Shown: positions 27,801 to 41,800 of the stretch, piece by piece
Numbering within the stretch: the stretch's first letter is position 1
Layout: every line of letters begins with the position of its first letter
NCBI GenBank assembly: GCA_013398955.1
Contig: VWPU01000830.1
Span: forward strand, 62,001-126,000
DNA length: 64,000 nt
Origin: Callaeas wilsoni
Lineage: Eukaryota > Chordata > Aves > Passeriformes > Callaeidae
Reading direction: 5' to 3'
Notes under the pieces: model-generated
The model's input: only the letters and a program-made list of their open reading frames with translations
What the model was told of the DNA's origin: nothing
The model's database searches: none
Position numbers and translations under genes: made by a program

Positions 27801-30800
27801 TCAAGACACTATAACAAATAATTGGAGCTGACTACAGCCATGAAAGGCTTTTGCCAGGGGCAAATAAATTAATAACCTTGCTGTTGCACTGTAGCATCTC
27901 TTATGCAAAATGCTTGTCTTTACTATTTATTTAGACACGTGCAATGAGACATGAAGCCATGGTTTCTGTAAAATCCCCTGGAGGAAGCTTATAGAGCCAA
28001 CACACCAGGGTCTGGGGTTTGGTTCTGATGCTATGTTCTGTAATAATACCCTTTGTATGTGTTTCCAGCTCTACAGATATAAGATGAGAAGCAAAACAGC
28101 TCAATTCTCCAGCAGAAATTTTCCCACTTGGCTTGAGAGATGGCAAGGCATTTGTTAGTTAACTGTCACTCCTACATCCTGCCTCCTTGAAAACTCTGAG
28201 GGAGACACTAGCAGCAATATGTGCTGATGATGAGTGCATTCCACTCCTTCAGGTGTATTCTGGGGTTTACTACACTAAATGTACTTTCAAGCCATAGGTG
28301 TATACCCTTTGTTTCTGTATATTGTTATATATGTCCCACAGATTGTATTCCCTCTTGTAGCACAGAACCCATCTGGAAATGCTTCCAATTGCACACAGTT
28401 CCTATTTTTTTTTGTTGAATATATTCAACAGAATGGCCAAGACAAATGGGAGGAAGCACAAACTTTTAAAAATAAACAAATGAATCACAAGACAGTTCTC
28501 AGCTTTGCGCCGCTTCTTCGACCCTGGCTACACAACTGAATTAACAACATTTTGCCAGACATCTGAGGAATCTCTGCCTGTTCATTTACTCCTGTTTATA
28601 GTGGAATATTTAACAGGCTATCAGTTCTGTGGCAAGGGCAATGCAATTTCACCTCGTTACTGCTGCACATCCATCGTGGTCAACTCTTCTCTTTGCGTTT
28701 CTTCGCAGCCTGTATCAGCTCTGGACTTCCGGGCCAACAGCACAAATGCAATTATCCAATCTCTCTAGTTACTTCACACTCTCCTGCGAGAATATTCTGA
28801 GCCATCTGCTGTCAGCACCAGCAGGCCTGCAGTCCCTGGAAGCATGTAAATTAGCTCAGGGTCAAAGAACACAAAAATCTCTTTTCCCAAATGTTGGTCA
28901 CTACGTGGCCTTGCAAGTCACAGCTCTCACTATCCCATCCCACACACAACCCACGCCGACATCTCATCACAAGAGCCAGGAGTTGCATGGTTCTAAGATA
29001 TTAGGTTTTTACTTTAACTTCTTTTTAGAGTTCTCACCATGGATCAGTGCAGATAACGAGTGAATGCACCGTCCATTTTCAAAAGGTGTGTGTTTCCCTG
29101 CTGAACTCTGCTTTAGTACTTAATTTGCCTGAACACAATTAACCACAGGGATGAGACGGCCTGTGGGAGCATGAAGGAATGATTCCCTGAGACTGTCACC
29201 ACTGCTAACAGATGGAGCAGAGCTGTCACCAAAGCAAGTGAGACTTAAATCCCAGCTGGGAGCCCAGGAATTCCCCAAACTCCTTCATCCAGGAGACAGA
29301 TGATGAACTAGTTCCCCACTTGCCAGCTTAGCAACACTTTGGGGAAAATAATCCTGACAGCTTTTGCATTAAACAGCTCCAAGCTTCAGACAAAAACAAC
29401 TGGCTTAGTAAGTCCAATCAAGCACCTATAGCTGGGACTAGAGGTGGTCAGAGGTAGATTTTGGATTTATTTAAATTATTTTTCCTGGAAAAGGTAGTAT
29501 TTCACTGCCATAGAGGCTAATGAAAACAGACCCAGGTGCCAGAGCATGCCTTGTTCACTTTAGTAAGCAGAGAACCAATTTGGGACTTTGGAACACTTCC
29601 TTGTGACAAGGGTCTTGCATCCTTCTCACATTGCTTACCTTACGGCAATGTAGATTGCAGAGGAAAAATAACTCAGAATGCCACAGATATCTCTGAAATG
29701 AGACAGGATTAGAATATTACACTACAATACCAACAGAGAAGATCAAATTCAATTTTGGCATCCAGAGCCAAACTCTGCAATGCTAGCAGAGTTTTTGGCT
29801 CTCTTTCAGCTTATTTAGACAGTAGCACTGACTCTGCAATTACATTTTTCAGTATGGCAAAGTAGTTATTATCTCTCCCTCTTTTATTCACATTTGTCAC
29901 AGCAACTTCCAGTCAAGCACAGAAACTTTATATAAGATAAATGAGACCAAGCAAATCTGAAACTCAGCATCACTTATTCTTCCCTTTCAAGACAGCAGAT
30001 AAAGACAAAAAATGTTCCTGGAAGATTAACTTGATTAATAAAAACATCTGCAGGCTCAATGCTGAAACAAAGCAAAACTCCTCCTTTGATCCTTTTACTA
30101 GGAACTCTATCAATATAGACTGATAAATGTCACATTTTTCTAACAAAGTAACATGAAGGAAACAACTGAGATATACATTGCAGAGAACCTAGTAAAAAAT
30201 TCAGATAATCTAGAAATGTAATACTGTGTTAATGAAGAATCATGACTGATAAACACTGATGACACTAGAAAGCTGTAGGAGAAATATTTCAACACTGGCA
30301 CTGTGCAAACCAATTAGAAAACTCATCTGATTACATTAATCTCCAAAATAGGAAACCGTATCAGGGATTTCCAGCTAATAGCTTTCCTAACTAAAACTGA
30401 AAAGGTAGGAAAACTCAAGGCTGTCAGACTGCACTACAGATTTCCATCAATGTCCAGGAAGGTCAAATGGGTTTTGTAAGTCAGGTGCTAAAAGCAGTTC
30501 AAGGAATAATGTGGTTAAAGCCTGAGCTCTGACCATCTGCATACTCTTCAGAATCCTCTCACAGGTTTGCAGAAAACACTGAACAGTCCTTATAACATCT
30601 TGCAGCAGTTCTCCAACAAATGCTGCTTGGGACTGACAGCATCCATAAGGCTTGAAATACAGGGGCCTGGCAGAAGAGACGGACATAAATGCTGTCCCTT
30701 TCAGCAAAAACCATGAGTGCCTCGAGGACGTCTGCTTCCTCTCCTTTTAACTTCTCCATGGAGACAGGCACTGCTTATGCATATGATGTCCATATTCTGT

Positions 30801-33800
30801 TTTATGCTACAGATAAAATATTGCTAATGTGATCTTCAGGTAAGGAGAACAGCTACAACCAATGTCATAGCTAAAATGACATGACTGAGAAGAATCATAA
30901 ATATGCTTTCAGGGCTTTTCTACACTTTACCTGTTCTAGCTTACTTTCGTGAACTTCCCCCACCACCATTCTTCATTCCTATATTGTATAAACTATACCA
31001 ACATTTACTGTCATGCACAATGCTGATTAAGCATACTGTGGACTAAATCACAGCAAAAGATGTGGGGTTATAATAGGATAACAACCAGAGAATACAGGAA
31101 TCAAGAATTCCTGTAGACAAACAACAAAATAGAGTAATTTTCACCTGTTTTTTGGAGATCAGCATCTATGTTCTCACCATATATTTTATATTTTACCCTC
31201 GTTTTCCCTTTCCCTCCATTCTTGCAACACCAATTGTCAAGCAATACTTTTGGCCAGCATGCACCAGTAACTACATTTCTCCATGTGGAATTCCTGCACA
31301 CACATTTCCTTAGCAGTTACTGACAGGCTGTCTGTGCACCAAGTATTTCACCTGCAGTCTACAAAATTACCAACAACAACATTTTTAAAAAGACCGATTT
31401 TTATTGCCCAATTTCAATCTCCATTACACCCAGGAGAGTCTCCCTGACGTCTTTAATATGAACAGGCTCTGGCCAACAGAGCACTTTTGAAAATCCCCTC
31501 CTCAGCAACATGAGGGAAGCACAAGCCACCATAATCACATTAAGAAAGATCAGAAACATATAAGCAGTCTGTTAACCAGGTCTTTTCCAAATTAAGACCC
31601 CCACCCAGCAAAAACGATAGAGAGCCTGACCTCTGCCCCATGTGGAGATGATCAGAGGAGTGAGGGCAGCATCTCTAAACAAATCCTTATGCACCCTCCA
31701 CAAAGACTGAACACGGCAGCGCAGAGAACAAAAAGGAGCCACAACATCACCTTGCTCCATATTCTTCCAGGAATATAGTCTCTTTTGTTTGAAAACATTC
31801 AGGTCTTCTTTACCTTGTCATTACTTGCTCTCAGATCACCAAGCAAAACACAATTATTAAATGTGCAAATGAATTCGGATTATAAGAGTTTAAGGTTATG
31901 ACAGAAAGACAAACATTCCTGCTATTGCCTGTTTTTCTGCTAATTGCTCCTATTTTCGGGTTTTTTCTGGCAAAAAAAGTAGGATTCACACAAACAGTGA
32001 AACCATCCTCCAAACAGCACAATATTCCACTAGAAATGCAAGGTTTCCTAAGTGGTGATAATGTACAACAGAGCACAGGAGTCACTGGTGTAAGCTGCTG
32101 CTGCTGCTATGGAACTGCTTGGAAAATGTTTCTTTCCCCTCTGGCAGGCTGCATTCATGCTGTGAGTTGAACAACCAAGTTCGAATTGGGAATTCTGCCC
32201 GCAGGAAAGGCACGTATCACATAAAAGAATAAATAAAACCTCAATTTTCTGTCCAAAAACAAACCTCATCAGGAAACTTTCTCTCAACCTTTGCACAGAG
32301 TGCAAGGGCTCACTGTGGGTGAGAGTTAGTTGTGTAAACAGGGGGGTGCAGTGGCATTTCGGCTGTCCTGGGCCATGTCTCCTTGTCTCCAGGAGGGTGA
32401 CAAATGAGCCAGGACCTCGTGCCCTTCTGGGCAAATGCAGGCCCAAGTGAGTTGTCCTGGGGCGTATTCCAGAGCACAGCAGGGATAAATGCTCAGGAAA
32501 CCAAATCCCACCCACAGTGCACGACGTGCCAGTATCAGGGTCTGCAGTGTCAGGTCTCTTACAAGCAATTCATCTTCTCTGCTGCCTGGATTTTGTTATG
32601 GAAACAATCTGACCACAGCAGGTACAAAAAGATGGAGGAAAACAGACAGAGAATATGGACTGAAGTGCAGAGTCCTGAAATATCTAGATAGGGATCCTGA
32701 GGCAAGAAATCCTGCAGGCAAGGCTCTCTCTTTCCCAGGCATCTGCTCCTGCTACAGTCATTCACATTTGCATTTAGTTTCTATCTCACCTTGCAGCGTG
32801 GAACAGCATCTGAGTGCTGCACAGTGGTAACAGGTGGTGACAATCCCACGGATTTCCTTCAAGATATTATGGGAAATGAAGTTTTCACTGCCTGGCCCAC
32901 ACTACTAATGGAAGAATGTGCAAGAGTAAGGAGGACAGCTGGGTGGGGAGGATCTGCTTCTGATTAGAGGGGAGGAATATTGTGCACTTTGCATGAAGGC
33001 TCCAAGACCAGAAATCATCCTATGCCAATGCTGGCATCTGACTCTGAATTTTAATCTTACTGACTCCACAGCCACCTAATTCCAGCTGATGTACTTCGGG
33101 GCAGCTGATGCTCTGCTCTCCAAACACATGTTCTATGTACAGCAACACTCAGCCATTTTGGAGACACTCTGCTCTTCCTGCACTTGGAAAAATGTTATTC
33201 CGGTGAACACAAAGAATTTATCTCTTTGTTCTTTCTGAGCACAGAGAACAACACTAACGTCTTGAAGATATCAAAATACTTACTTCCTCAGTTAGTTCAG
33301 AATGACTTTCTAAGAGCTCACCACGGTTGATAGTCAAAATAAATCAAATTGCAAACAATATTGTACAAAAGTCCTCAGTTAAACTGCCAGCTGCATCCAA
33401 GAAAACAGGTATTACAAGTCTATATGCTATAAATTTCCAAAGGTTTTCCATTGCTGCTTTGCAGCGGAAGCTCCACTAAACTCAGGAACTTAGAGCCATA
33501 AATACAGCAGTGAGGTGCAATTAAAGACCTTCCAGTGTAAGCCATGGGTTTTACACTCATTTTGCAGCAGTATAAAACAGTTACATCCAGCACAGGCGAG
33601 CAATGAATCAGTCATTCCATGCTGCACTGGCACTCAGACAACAGGACCTATCTGACAGTCAATGGAATCTCATTTCATTTTGAGGAGAGGATCATGTTTT
33701 GTCCCACCTCCAAGGAAATCCCAGAGGGATTTATGTTCTAGAACAGATTCCAAAGCAAACACCCAAAGTGATGATGCACTGAACTACCTTCAAACCTGGA

Positions 33801-33989
33801 AACCACAGCAGCTGAGACCGCACAGCCCTTTCCCAGTTTAAGGTCTGAGCAGCGGGATTGCTAACTCAGGCCAAGAGCTGGGCTCTGCTGCTCCAAGGAT
33901 CAGTGCTAGTTTATCTACACAGTACTGAGCTGCACATTATGGCTATTCCAAGCCAGAGCAAACTTCAGGAGGTCTTGGCACTCCTTTTC
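24875..33989. other. intergenic, no gene recognised
   Basis: Non-coding sequence between the LTR and the 34-kb hairpin. It includes a POU-type site cluster at 27,225-27,310 (separate entry), a short (GCT)5 run near 32,094-32,108, and a GC-richer patch at about 32,330-32,520 in which frames are open on both strands without recognisable domains. Confidence 0.5.
27225..27310. promoter_or_regulatory. candidate POU-factor site cluster
   Basis: Within about 40 bp there is a near-octamer ATGCAAAA (27,241-27,248), a TATGCATAT palindrome, and a consensus octamer ATGCAAAT (27,271-27,278). The phrase GAGATGCAAA is repeated, so a short local duplication may underlie it. Confidence 0.22.
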
Positions 33990-34028
33990 CAGTTACTTTT
34001 GCCCTGACTTTGAGGGCAAAAGTAACTG
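33990..34028. repeat. perfect 16-bp inverted repeat (hairpin)
   Basis: The arms CAGTTACTTTTGCCCT (33,990-34,005) and AGGGCAAAAGTAACTG (34,013-34,028) are exact reverse complements around a 7-nt loop (GACTTTG). Pairing does not continue outside the arms. It is too short for a standard microRNA precursor. A remnant of a miniature inverted-repeat transposon or a simple inverted duplication is more likely. Confidence 0.9.
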
Positions 34029-35845
34029 TACTTGAGGCCTATAAAGAAACCCAAGCAGCAAATGTAGAGGGGGGAATATCATCAAGCAGCAAGGCTCAAT
34101 AAGTAGGCATTCTGCTTTCTTCAAGAGAAGAGAGGACAAACTCAGAGCATGTCGATTTCTAGTAGTGTTAACTAATGTAGAATGACTTTGTGCATTTTAA
34201 TATAACTGCAAATGGCATCAGAATTTTTGCGTGCAACCTCTGATACCACTTAGAAGGAAAAAAAGAGAAAAATTCTGAATGGTATTCCAAGTGTGATTTC
34301 ATTAAATGCCTGTCACCACACGCACAAATGTAATAAATCTGATACAGGATGTAAACAAGAAAGTAAACTAGGCCCAGCTATTTGCAACGGTGTCGTTAAT
34401 GCTAAATCTCCTCAAGTCTGGACCCACTTTCAGAGGTTCAAGTGGAGTGTGCTGTATTCCAAGAGCCTGATGTTTGCTGCTACAGCCACAAAGAGAGAGA
34501 CATTACCAGCTCTGTGTCCTCGTCTGGGCAGAAGGCATTTGAGAGCTTTGATGTGGATGAAGAATACACGCTGCTCAATCTCATGTCAGTGTTCCAGTTT
34601 ACTTTGCTTCTGGCTTTACATGCAACACATGTTCAGTTGTTAGAGGTTTTCTGCATATTACCTCACTGTAACCAGTGACCTCATGAACTTGCACCGCTAA
34701 TTCAAAAGGATTAGCGACATTTGCTCGACATTTCTTTGAACTTACTTCTACTAAAGGATGGGCTGTTGAACAGAAGTACATCCTCCCACAAAAATAATAG
34801 AAAATAGGCTTTGGTATCTGTTAAAAACATGTGTATCAGCAGGCAACCTCCTGTTACAAGAGGGAATTACTTTTGATAATGCACAGAACTTTGATCAAAC
34901 CCTTATACTCTGCTGAAATACACTGACCTCTATTGTCTTATGCAGTTCCAGTGGCTAAGCAGCTTCAGCTTCAATTACTGCAGCGTGGCTTTGATAGATC
35001 ACAGAATCATGTAGGCACAGTAAATTATGCAGAGTTCTAGATCATAGCTGTTTCCAAAGTATTCCCACTGAACTTCAGGATTTAGGGCATTTAGCAGTTT
35101 ACAAACCAGATTTTTTTGTATTTTGAAGAAAAATCTACCTTTAATTAGAGACTAAACGACCCATGTGGCCTTTTTTTTGTTTTAGATTTCTAATGTGTTA
35201 CTTCTCACTGTAGCAATCATTTAATATTTTGTTTTCTTGCTCAGATTTGGAAACAGAAAACCATGAGGAGAATGAACTGAGGAGAAGACAAAAAACAAAT
35301 AAAACAGAAAGTGCAGGACAAAACCAATGTCTCTCTCTAACCTGAAAATTGCCTCATCTGATTGTTAAGACACTGTCTTTGCTGTAATGTCAGAAGCAGA
35401 GGTTCATAAAGAAACTCAGGGGTCCTTCCTTTGCCACTTTGGGATTCAGAGCCTTGAGTTATAAAACCGCCTTTTCCAGGGATAGAAGACCACAAAATGC
35501 ACTATAAAGGAAGTGATGCACCTCCCTCCCTTTCTCTCTCTCAGAGTGGCACATTCCAAGCTTAACCAACTTTTTTATTCCAGGCCACTGCTCTGCAAAA
35601 TAGGACAACCAGAGGGCAAAGGCCAGTCCATTAAACAGGTATGTTATAAAGGTAAAAAAAGCCACTGGAAAACGTACCTTCACCAAGCTCTGCTCTATAC
35701 AATTGTTCTTGGTTTCCAGCTCTGGTTTCTCTCTCCTTCAACTGCAGAGAAGACCACTTGTCTTGTTATGTGTGTACAGCCCTAGGCTCAGCTGCCAAGG
35801 ACCTCCAGGCTTTACTGAAATGCAGAAGACAAATAAAATACTGGA

Positions 35846-35860
35846 ACACACACACACACA
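35846..35860. repeat. short AC dinucleotide repeat
   Basis: Uninterrupted alternating A and C over 15 bp, a minimal microsatellite. Confidence 0.85.
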
Positions 35861-38800
35861 TAGGGTCAATAACAGCAGATCTCTAGATCAAGTATCTTCC
35901 CTGAAACAATGAGCCCTTTAAAAGAAGCACGCAGCTTTCACCTATTTGCTGAGTTTCGTAACATTTGTGTTATATATAGAAAGATGGGTGGTGGTGGTGT
36001 GAAAATTAACTAAGCGTCATGTCACTCCAAGAATCTGACACAAAACAATACAATGTACTGTTATCCTATAAATTTAACCCAGGCTGGAAACTGGCCAGTG
36101 CTGCACCATTTGAAATACAGTTTCCATATTGTCACATATTTTAAATCTAAGGGTAACAATGTATATCAAAAGCAGATTATTCTCATATGGGGAAAATAAA
36201 ATAAAGGAAAAAATAATTACAAAAACATAGCCAAATTTTAAGTTAAACCAAATCCAAATAATAATCTCCAGGCAACCATTAATTATGTGGTGTCCTCAGT
36301 CAATTGAAAAGCCACTGCTGCATCTGTGGCTTGGGGGACAGGGATGGGAGGGATGGGAGAGCTCTGTTGATCAAATAAGCCACAATACTTAATGCAAATT
36401 TAGTACTACATAGTTTATTTGAGCAGATATCACAGGCTGAGAGTGTTACTCTAGCCCTGTGGCATACAGCAGTTATATCCACTGTCGGGTCCTTTCTCAA
36501 CATCTACCCCGAGGTGCTGCTGGCACAAAATACCCAAGGCCAAGCCATGTCTGAAAAGAGACAGATCCTCTGCACCTCTCACTTACTCACTGAAGGGTCA
36601 CCAAACTAAAGAACATCTCCACTGAAGATGACATTGCCATTAATTTTAATGGTAACACAAGAAACTATAATGAGTGCGTGCCCTGCAAATCTGTTCAGTT
36701 CATAAGAAATTTAAAGTTTCCATCTCCACACTATTTACTGAAACAAGCCAGGACAGCACCCTCCCTTCCTCTTCAGCTAGTAACACAAAGTACAATTCAG
36801 AGTGTGGCTGTTCCATCCATCAATAATTCACATGTAGGGCAATACCAATCTGCTGGGTGATGCTGTGCAATCTTTTGTGGGTCAGCAATGTCTGTGTCCC
36901 TTCTGCTGGATCACAGAAACAGATCTCCTGCTAATAAAAAGTCAACATAAGTCTCTTGAACTCCATTCATATGTTAGTTTGCACACCATCCACAGTAAGA
37001 GCTGAGAGTTTCATTCTGCAGTTCAGTTTTCAAAATTCAGTTTTTACCTAGATGCAATTTCCTTTGAAAACTTTCTAACAAGATAAACTTCCTCAAGAAA
37101 TCTCAATTTAAAAAAGCAGAGGAGGACTTTTAAAACTGTTAAAAAACATTTCAGACTTGGATCAGATTGCTCACAATCCTTAGGGGAACTTAAAACTTGA
37201 AAATGGCAGAACTTATAAGAAATAGCTGCAGTTTCTTAACTGGCCGCATCCTCCTGAAATCTTGCTGAGTTTTGCAACTTCTGCCTTTCTACAGCGAGAT
37301 AAAACTGAAGAACACCATTGAAGGGAAAGGAATTTCTCTTAAATGTACTGGCATTGAAACTATAGTTTGATAAAAAATATCAAGCAAGTTCTGTAAATTG
37401 TTATGTTCCCATGAGTTTACTAGAATATGAGTTTGCCTATCACAAGATGTGACTTACTGCTTTTATCTTTCCAGATACCAACTGGTAAGCAAATTTCCAA
37501 GTTACATGCCTGACTGCACAAGGAAGATGGATTTTGAATCACCCACAAGTCCCAGAGCAGAGCACTCATCCTCGTCTCCACTCAGAAACACAAATGGTGC
37601 CACATGACTTAGCTGGAACTCAGCATTGTTTGGATTCCTAACATCAGATTAACACACTGAGAAATGCAACCACAAATACCAGCCCTGAACAGGCGAGAAA
37701 GAATATATTCACCCTCCCAGATATTCCTTCAGATGATACAGAAGTTAAATTACTCAAAGAGCTACTCACTGTAGACTTTTCACTGGGATCTAGTTAAAAT
37801 GTAAACAACCATTGGAAATTGTTTGTTTTTTCACTTCCTGTGTTATGCCACCTACTCAAGTTACACAAGGCTGTTTTTTCAGCTGGATCACAACATGGTA
37901 GCACATTTGCAGACCAGCACTGATGTTTCATTAATGATCTCCATAACAAGAAGATCATTGTTGTCTTTTATGTAAATGCTGGCTAAGTTACAATCACATT
38001 AAAATTTACTACGTTCTTTTGGATGGCCCAGTATCAGAGAGCAGGTCACGCTTCCTATCAGTAAGGACACTCCAACAATGTGTAGGCTATTTTGGGTGAG
38101 TGCCTGGTGATTAAAAAAGCCACACAGCTAATGAAGTCTGCCAGCAAAAGAGGAAATCTCGGTCGTTCATGTCAAAACAAGAAGAGAACTTGGTTTGTTA
38201 GGTGACATTCAAACTACTCCTTATAAAAAAAAAACACTTTGTGCAGCTGAAACTCTTCCCAGTCAAAGAGTCTGATCTAACAGCTGACTCAGAAGGGTTT
38301 CAAATTCTAACTTTGCCACAGACTTCAGAGCATGGCCAGGCCAATTCATTATTTCATTTATCATCTATCAACCACAAACTAGAAACAGTATTTGCCTTCA
38401 TTTTTCCTAAACATTTATCTAAACTTTAAGCTCACTAGTTAGGAATAACTAACTAGCTACACTAGAAAGTGAAACAGCACCCCAGGCTGTGAGAGAGAAC
38501 AAGCAGAACATCACAGTGCACATATCAAATAAAGCTGTAATTCTCAGAGTAACATTTTCAATTGGCCAGTGAGGTTTCATTTCACAAACCTTTCAGCAAG
38601 TAACTTTTCCCAAATGAAAATCTTTTAGCATAGTAAAGAACTGTTATCATATTAAGGAAAAAAAAAAAATCACATTTTATGTGGAGTCACAGTTTCAGGT
38701 ACAAATTATCAAGAAAATGCTGACAACGCATGTAACACCCAAACACTATTCCAAGCTGAAAAAAAGGTTTTCGGAACAATTTTTTTATTACAGCTTTAGT

Positions 38801-41800
38801 ACTAACTTTATCAAAGAAAAACATGCGCAAAAATCCACCTAACATCCTCCTCACATGCAGACTCTGACACTCAGAAAAGCACCATTTATGCAAACTGGAG
38901 ATGCTTTAGGGAAAATTCAGCACAAGACAAAATTGATAAAGTATCAGTAATAAGCAAGTAAGTTTTTGGGGTTTTGAAGAAAACAGCTAAAAAGAAACCA
39001 CAACCCTACTAAGCTTCAATAAATTTTCCACAGAGATTGCCACACAGCGGGCTTCTCTTGGCTGGGTAAAGTGGGCAGCAGGGAAGCAATTCCAGAGGGA
39101 TGTGACACCTCCTCATCCGACACAACACCTCCTTCTCTCACCAACACTTGTGGGTCTCAGCTGGCTCCTTCTTTTGGAAATCCTGAAATACTGGATAACT
39201 ACAAACATAGTAAGGAACCAGGTATCCTGGTATTTATCTTCCCAGTTTCTGCTTGGACACAATCATAAGCAGCCAGTCTCAAGTGCTCTTCTGAGTGAAC
39301 CTAACAATGTTGGCTGCCTCTGTTCATGCATCTCTGAAAATGTTAGAAAAACGTGACTAAAAAACCCAGTAATTGAGCAGTTCAGTCACACAGCTCTGTT
39401 TTACTGCAGGTAATAGTAACAACTACATTGCATCAAAGTTAAAAATACATTAAAGGTTCTCTCAAACATACCAGGACATAGCTTTTCTAGGGATCTTGAA
39501 CTCTGCATAATTACTTATGTTAGAACAAAAAAAACCATTCCTGCTTCTACCACTTGCAGTCACATTTTACTAGGTCACATTTTATCCTAGAAATCCACAG
39601 CAGTGCACAGCCACTGCAGTGAGAATTTGAGCAGGGATCAAGATCTGGCAGGTGCCTCTGGAGAAAGGCTGCGAAAACACTGGGAAAAATATTGGTTCGA
39701 GTTGTGAAATCAGCAGGGAATACACCACTCATTTTGCACTTTTGTTCTTCTGCAAATAAATGAATGCATCTTTCCAGATTTCTTGGGGAAAGATCTAAAC
39801 ACACAGAAAGATGGCCAGGAAAGGAAGGGTGGAGAAGGTGACGTGGAACAGCAACAATAACCTGAAGAGAAAAGACAAAGAGGGAGAAAAACCTAAGAGG
39901 GAAAACAGATTTTGTATCACACCTAATCTACTCTAAGAATGCTACTAAAAGAAAAGATTCAGTGGAATTGAGAACACAATGGTAAAGTATTCCAAGGAAA
40001 CACTTCTGACATTTGCCAGGACTTTTGCAATGGCTAAAATTCCACTTTCCTCTACTTCACATGAAAAAACACCTCAACATAAATGAAAGTTTGAGTTCAT
40101 TCTGCATTTCATTTGCCATGCTCCTGGACTCTGAGATATTCCCTCCTAAGTTTACACACCCTACCCTGCAAAGCCCCACATTTTAACTATCTCTGCTAGA
40201 GAAGAGTAACATTCTTGCAGTCTGCTGCTAGCACACTCTCACCAGTTATTCCAGAAACACCACTGCAATACCAGAGCAACAAGAATGCTGTGAGGAAACA
40301 ACTCAGGCTCTGAAGAGGCAAACTTATGTTTAGAAAGCAAATATGGCCCAAAGAAAGAAAAAAATCTGTCATTTGTGGCCACAGAGGAAGTGCAGCTCTT
40401 GGCTAGGAAGATCTAAATTGCCAGAGCCACTGCAAGGGATTCTAGTGAAAGGAAACACACGATCCATTAGCAGCTTTTTCCTTTTCCCTTCCTCACTTCT
40501 ACACTTAGACATCCATTCTGTTCTGCCACTGAATCACTCCAGAGGTTTGGGCAAATCAGATGTAACCAGCTTGGTTCACAGAGGCCCCAAGTTTCTGCAG
40601 CTCTCGTTCCACTCAACCCAAGATCCAAATGTTTGGATTATTGGCAAACTGGGCAATTAACTGCCTTGTGCTTCAGTTCCCAGCTCCGCAAAGTGGGAGC
40701 AATTTACCTCCTCCTTCTCTCAGTGGGGACACTGTTCTTGTGCAGCAGTAGAGAGGTGAGATAGCGAGACAAGGAAACAGTCAGAGGACTTCTGCAGGAG
40801 TAACAGAGATGTGAATACTGTCTTAGCCAGCCCGATAATTACAAGGAAATGGCAGCAGATCTAAATCACGACTGGGTAGGAGGTGGCTCTACCCACAAAT
40901 ATGACAGTCCTAGCAGGTTCTGCTCAGCAGCTCTTTTTGCTGTAACAATATTATTGCACCAAAGTGAAATATTTTGGCCTCACTCCAGTAATAATGGAGG
41001 CAGGCAACTGTTGCTCTGGAAGAAAAGTTTGCTTAATGTGATGGAAGCAGCCACTGCCTACTGGAGAGAAAATTCAGCAGAAATCTCTTTGTTCTGGTAT
41101 TCTGGACTGAGCCTGGACTTCCCGCCCTGCTGTCAAGAAAAGGAATACTCTGCAAGCAGGACCTTAGCAGCAGACAGTGGTTTCAATATATGCTGCCTTG
41201 GCCTGGCACACTGCCTGTTAAAACAGTTACACATTTTCTTACAGCCATAAGACCTTCTGGCTTTACTCTGAGTCAGATAAATTCACCTAAAACAAAGCAC
41301 GGAGTGCAAATCAGATCTGGTCAGAGTGCACAGATTTTGTTGCTGGAATCAACTGGGCATCTTAGAAACCCTGACGCTCCAGCCTAGGACTGCAACATAA
41401 ATAATGAAAACATTTTGATAATTAGACTGTCAAGCAAAAAACCTAAGAGAACACTTTTAAGTACTCAAATGCACTTTAGGTGTATGTGCATAAGTCCTTT
41501 GGCAGCCAAGATACTGAAAAGAAAACATCAATAGTTGCAGAAGCAGAACACAGACAAGACTCAGCCAGATAATGCTCCAACGAGACTCTGACTTCCTGGC
41601 TTGTCACTGACACTGCCACCCTATAAAGCAACGCTGGGCAGCAATTAAGGAAGGGCAGTTATTCACCACTAACTCAGGAAAGGAAAAGAAATGAATGAGC
41701 TTTCCCAGGCTGCAGTAGTTCCAGATTGTCTCTCCAAAGGCTGCATCAATTACTGTCACTTATTTGTCAGCAGTGCGCAGTGATTAATTGGCGAGATCCA

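Noticed and set aside
32048..32568. Overlapping minus-strand frames of 155 and 80 codons in a GC-richer patch
   Set aside because: No domain, no splice context, and the opposite strand is equally open, so composition explains it.
33990..34028. Hairpin as a microRNA precursor or MADE1/miR-548-type element
   Set aside because: The stem is too short for a normal precursor, and the arm differs from the MADE1 terminal sequence, a family known from primates.
34985..35045. Possible antisense CR1 end (ATCACAGAATCATG)
   Set aside because: Only about 14 bp resemble the CR1 end and no CR1 body follows on either side.
39690..39710. tRNA B-box-like GGTTCGAGTTG
   Set aside because: The B-box consensus is not completed, and no A-box or cloverleaf can be drawn around it.
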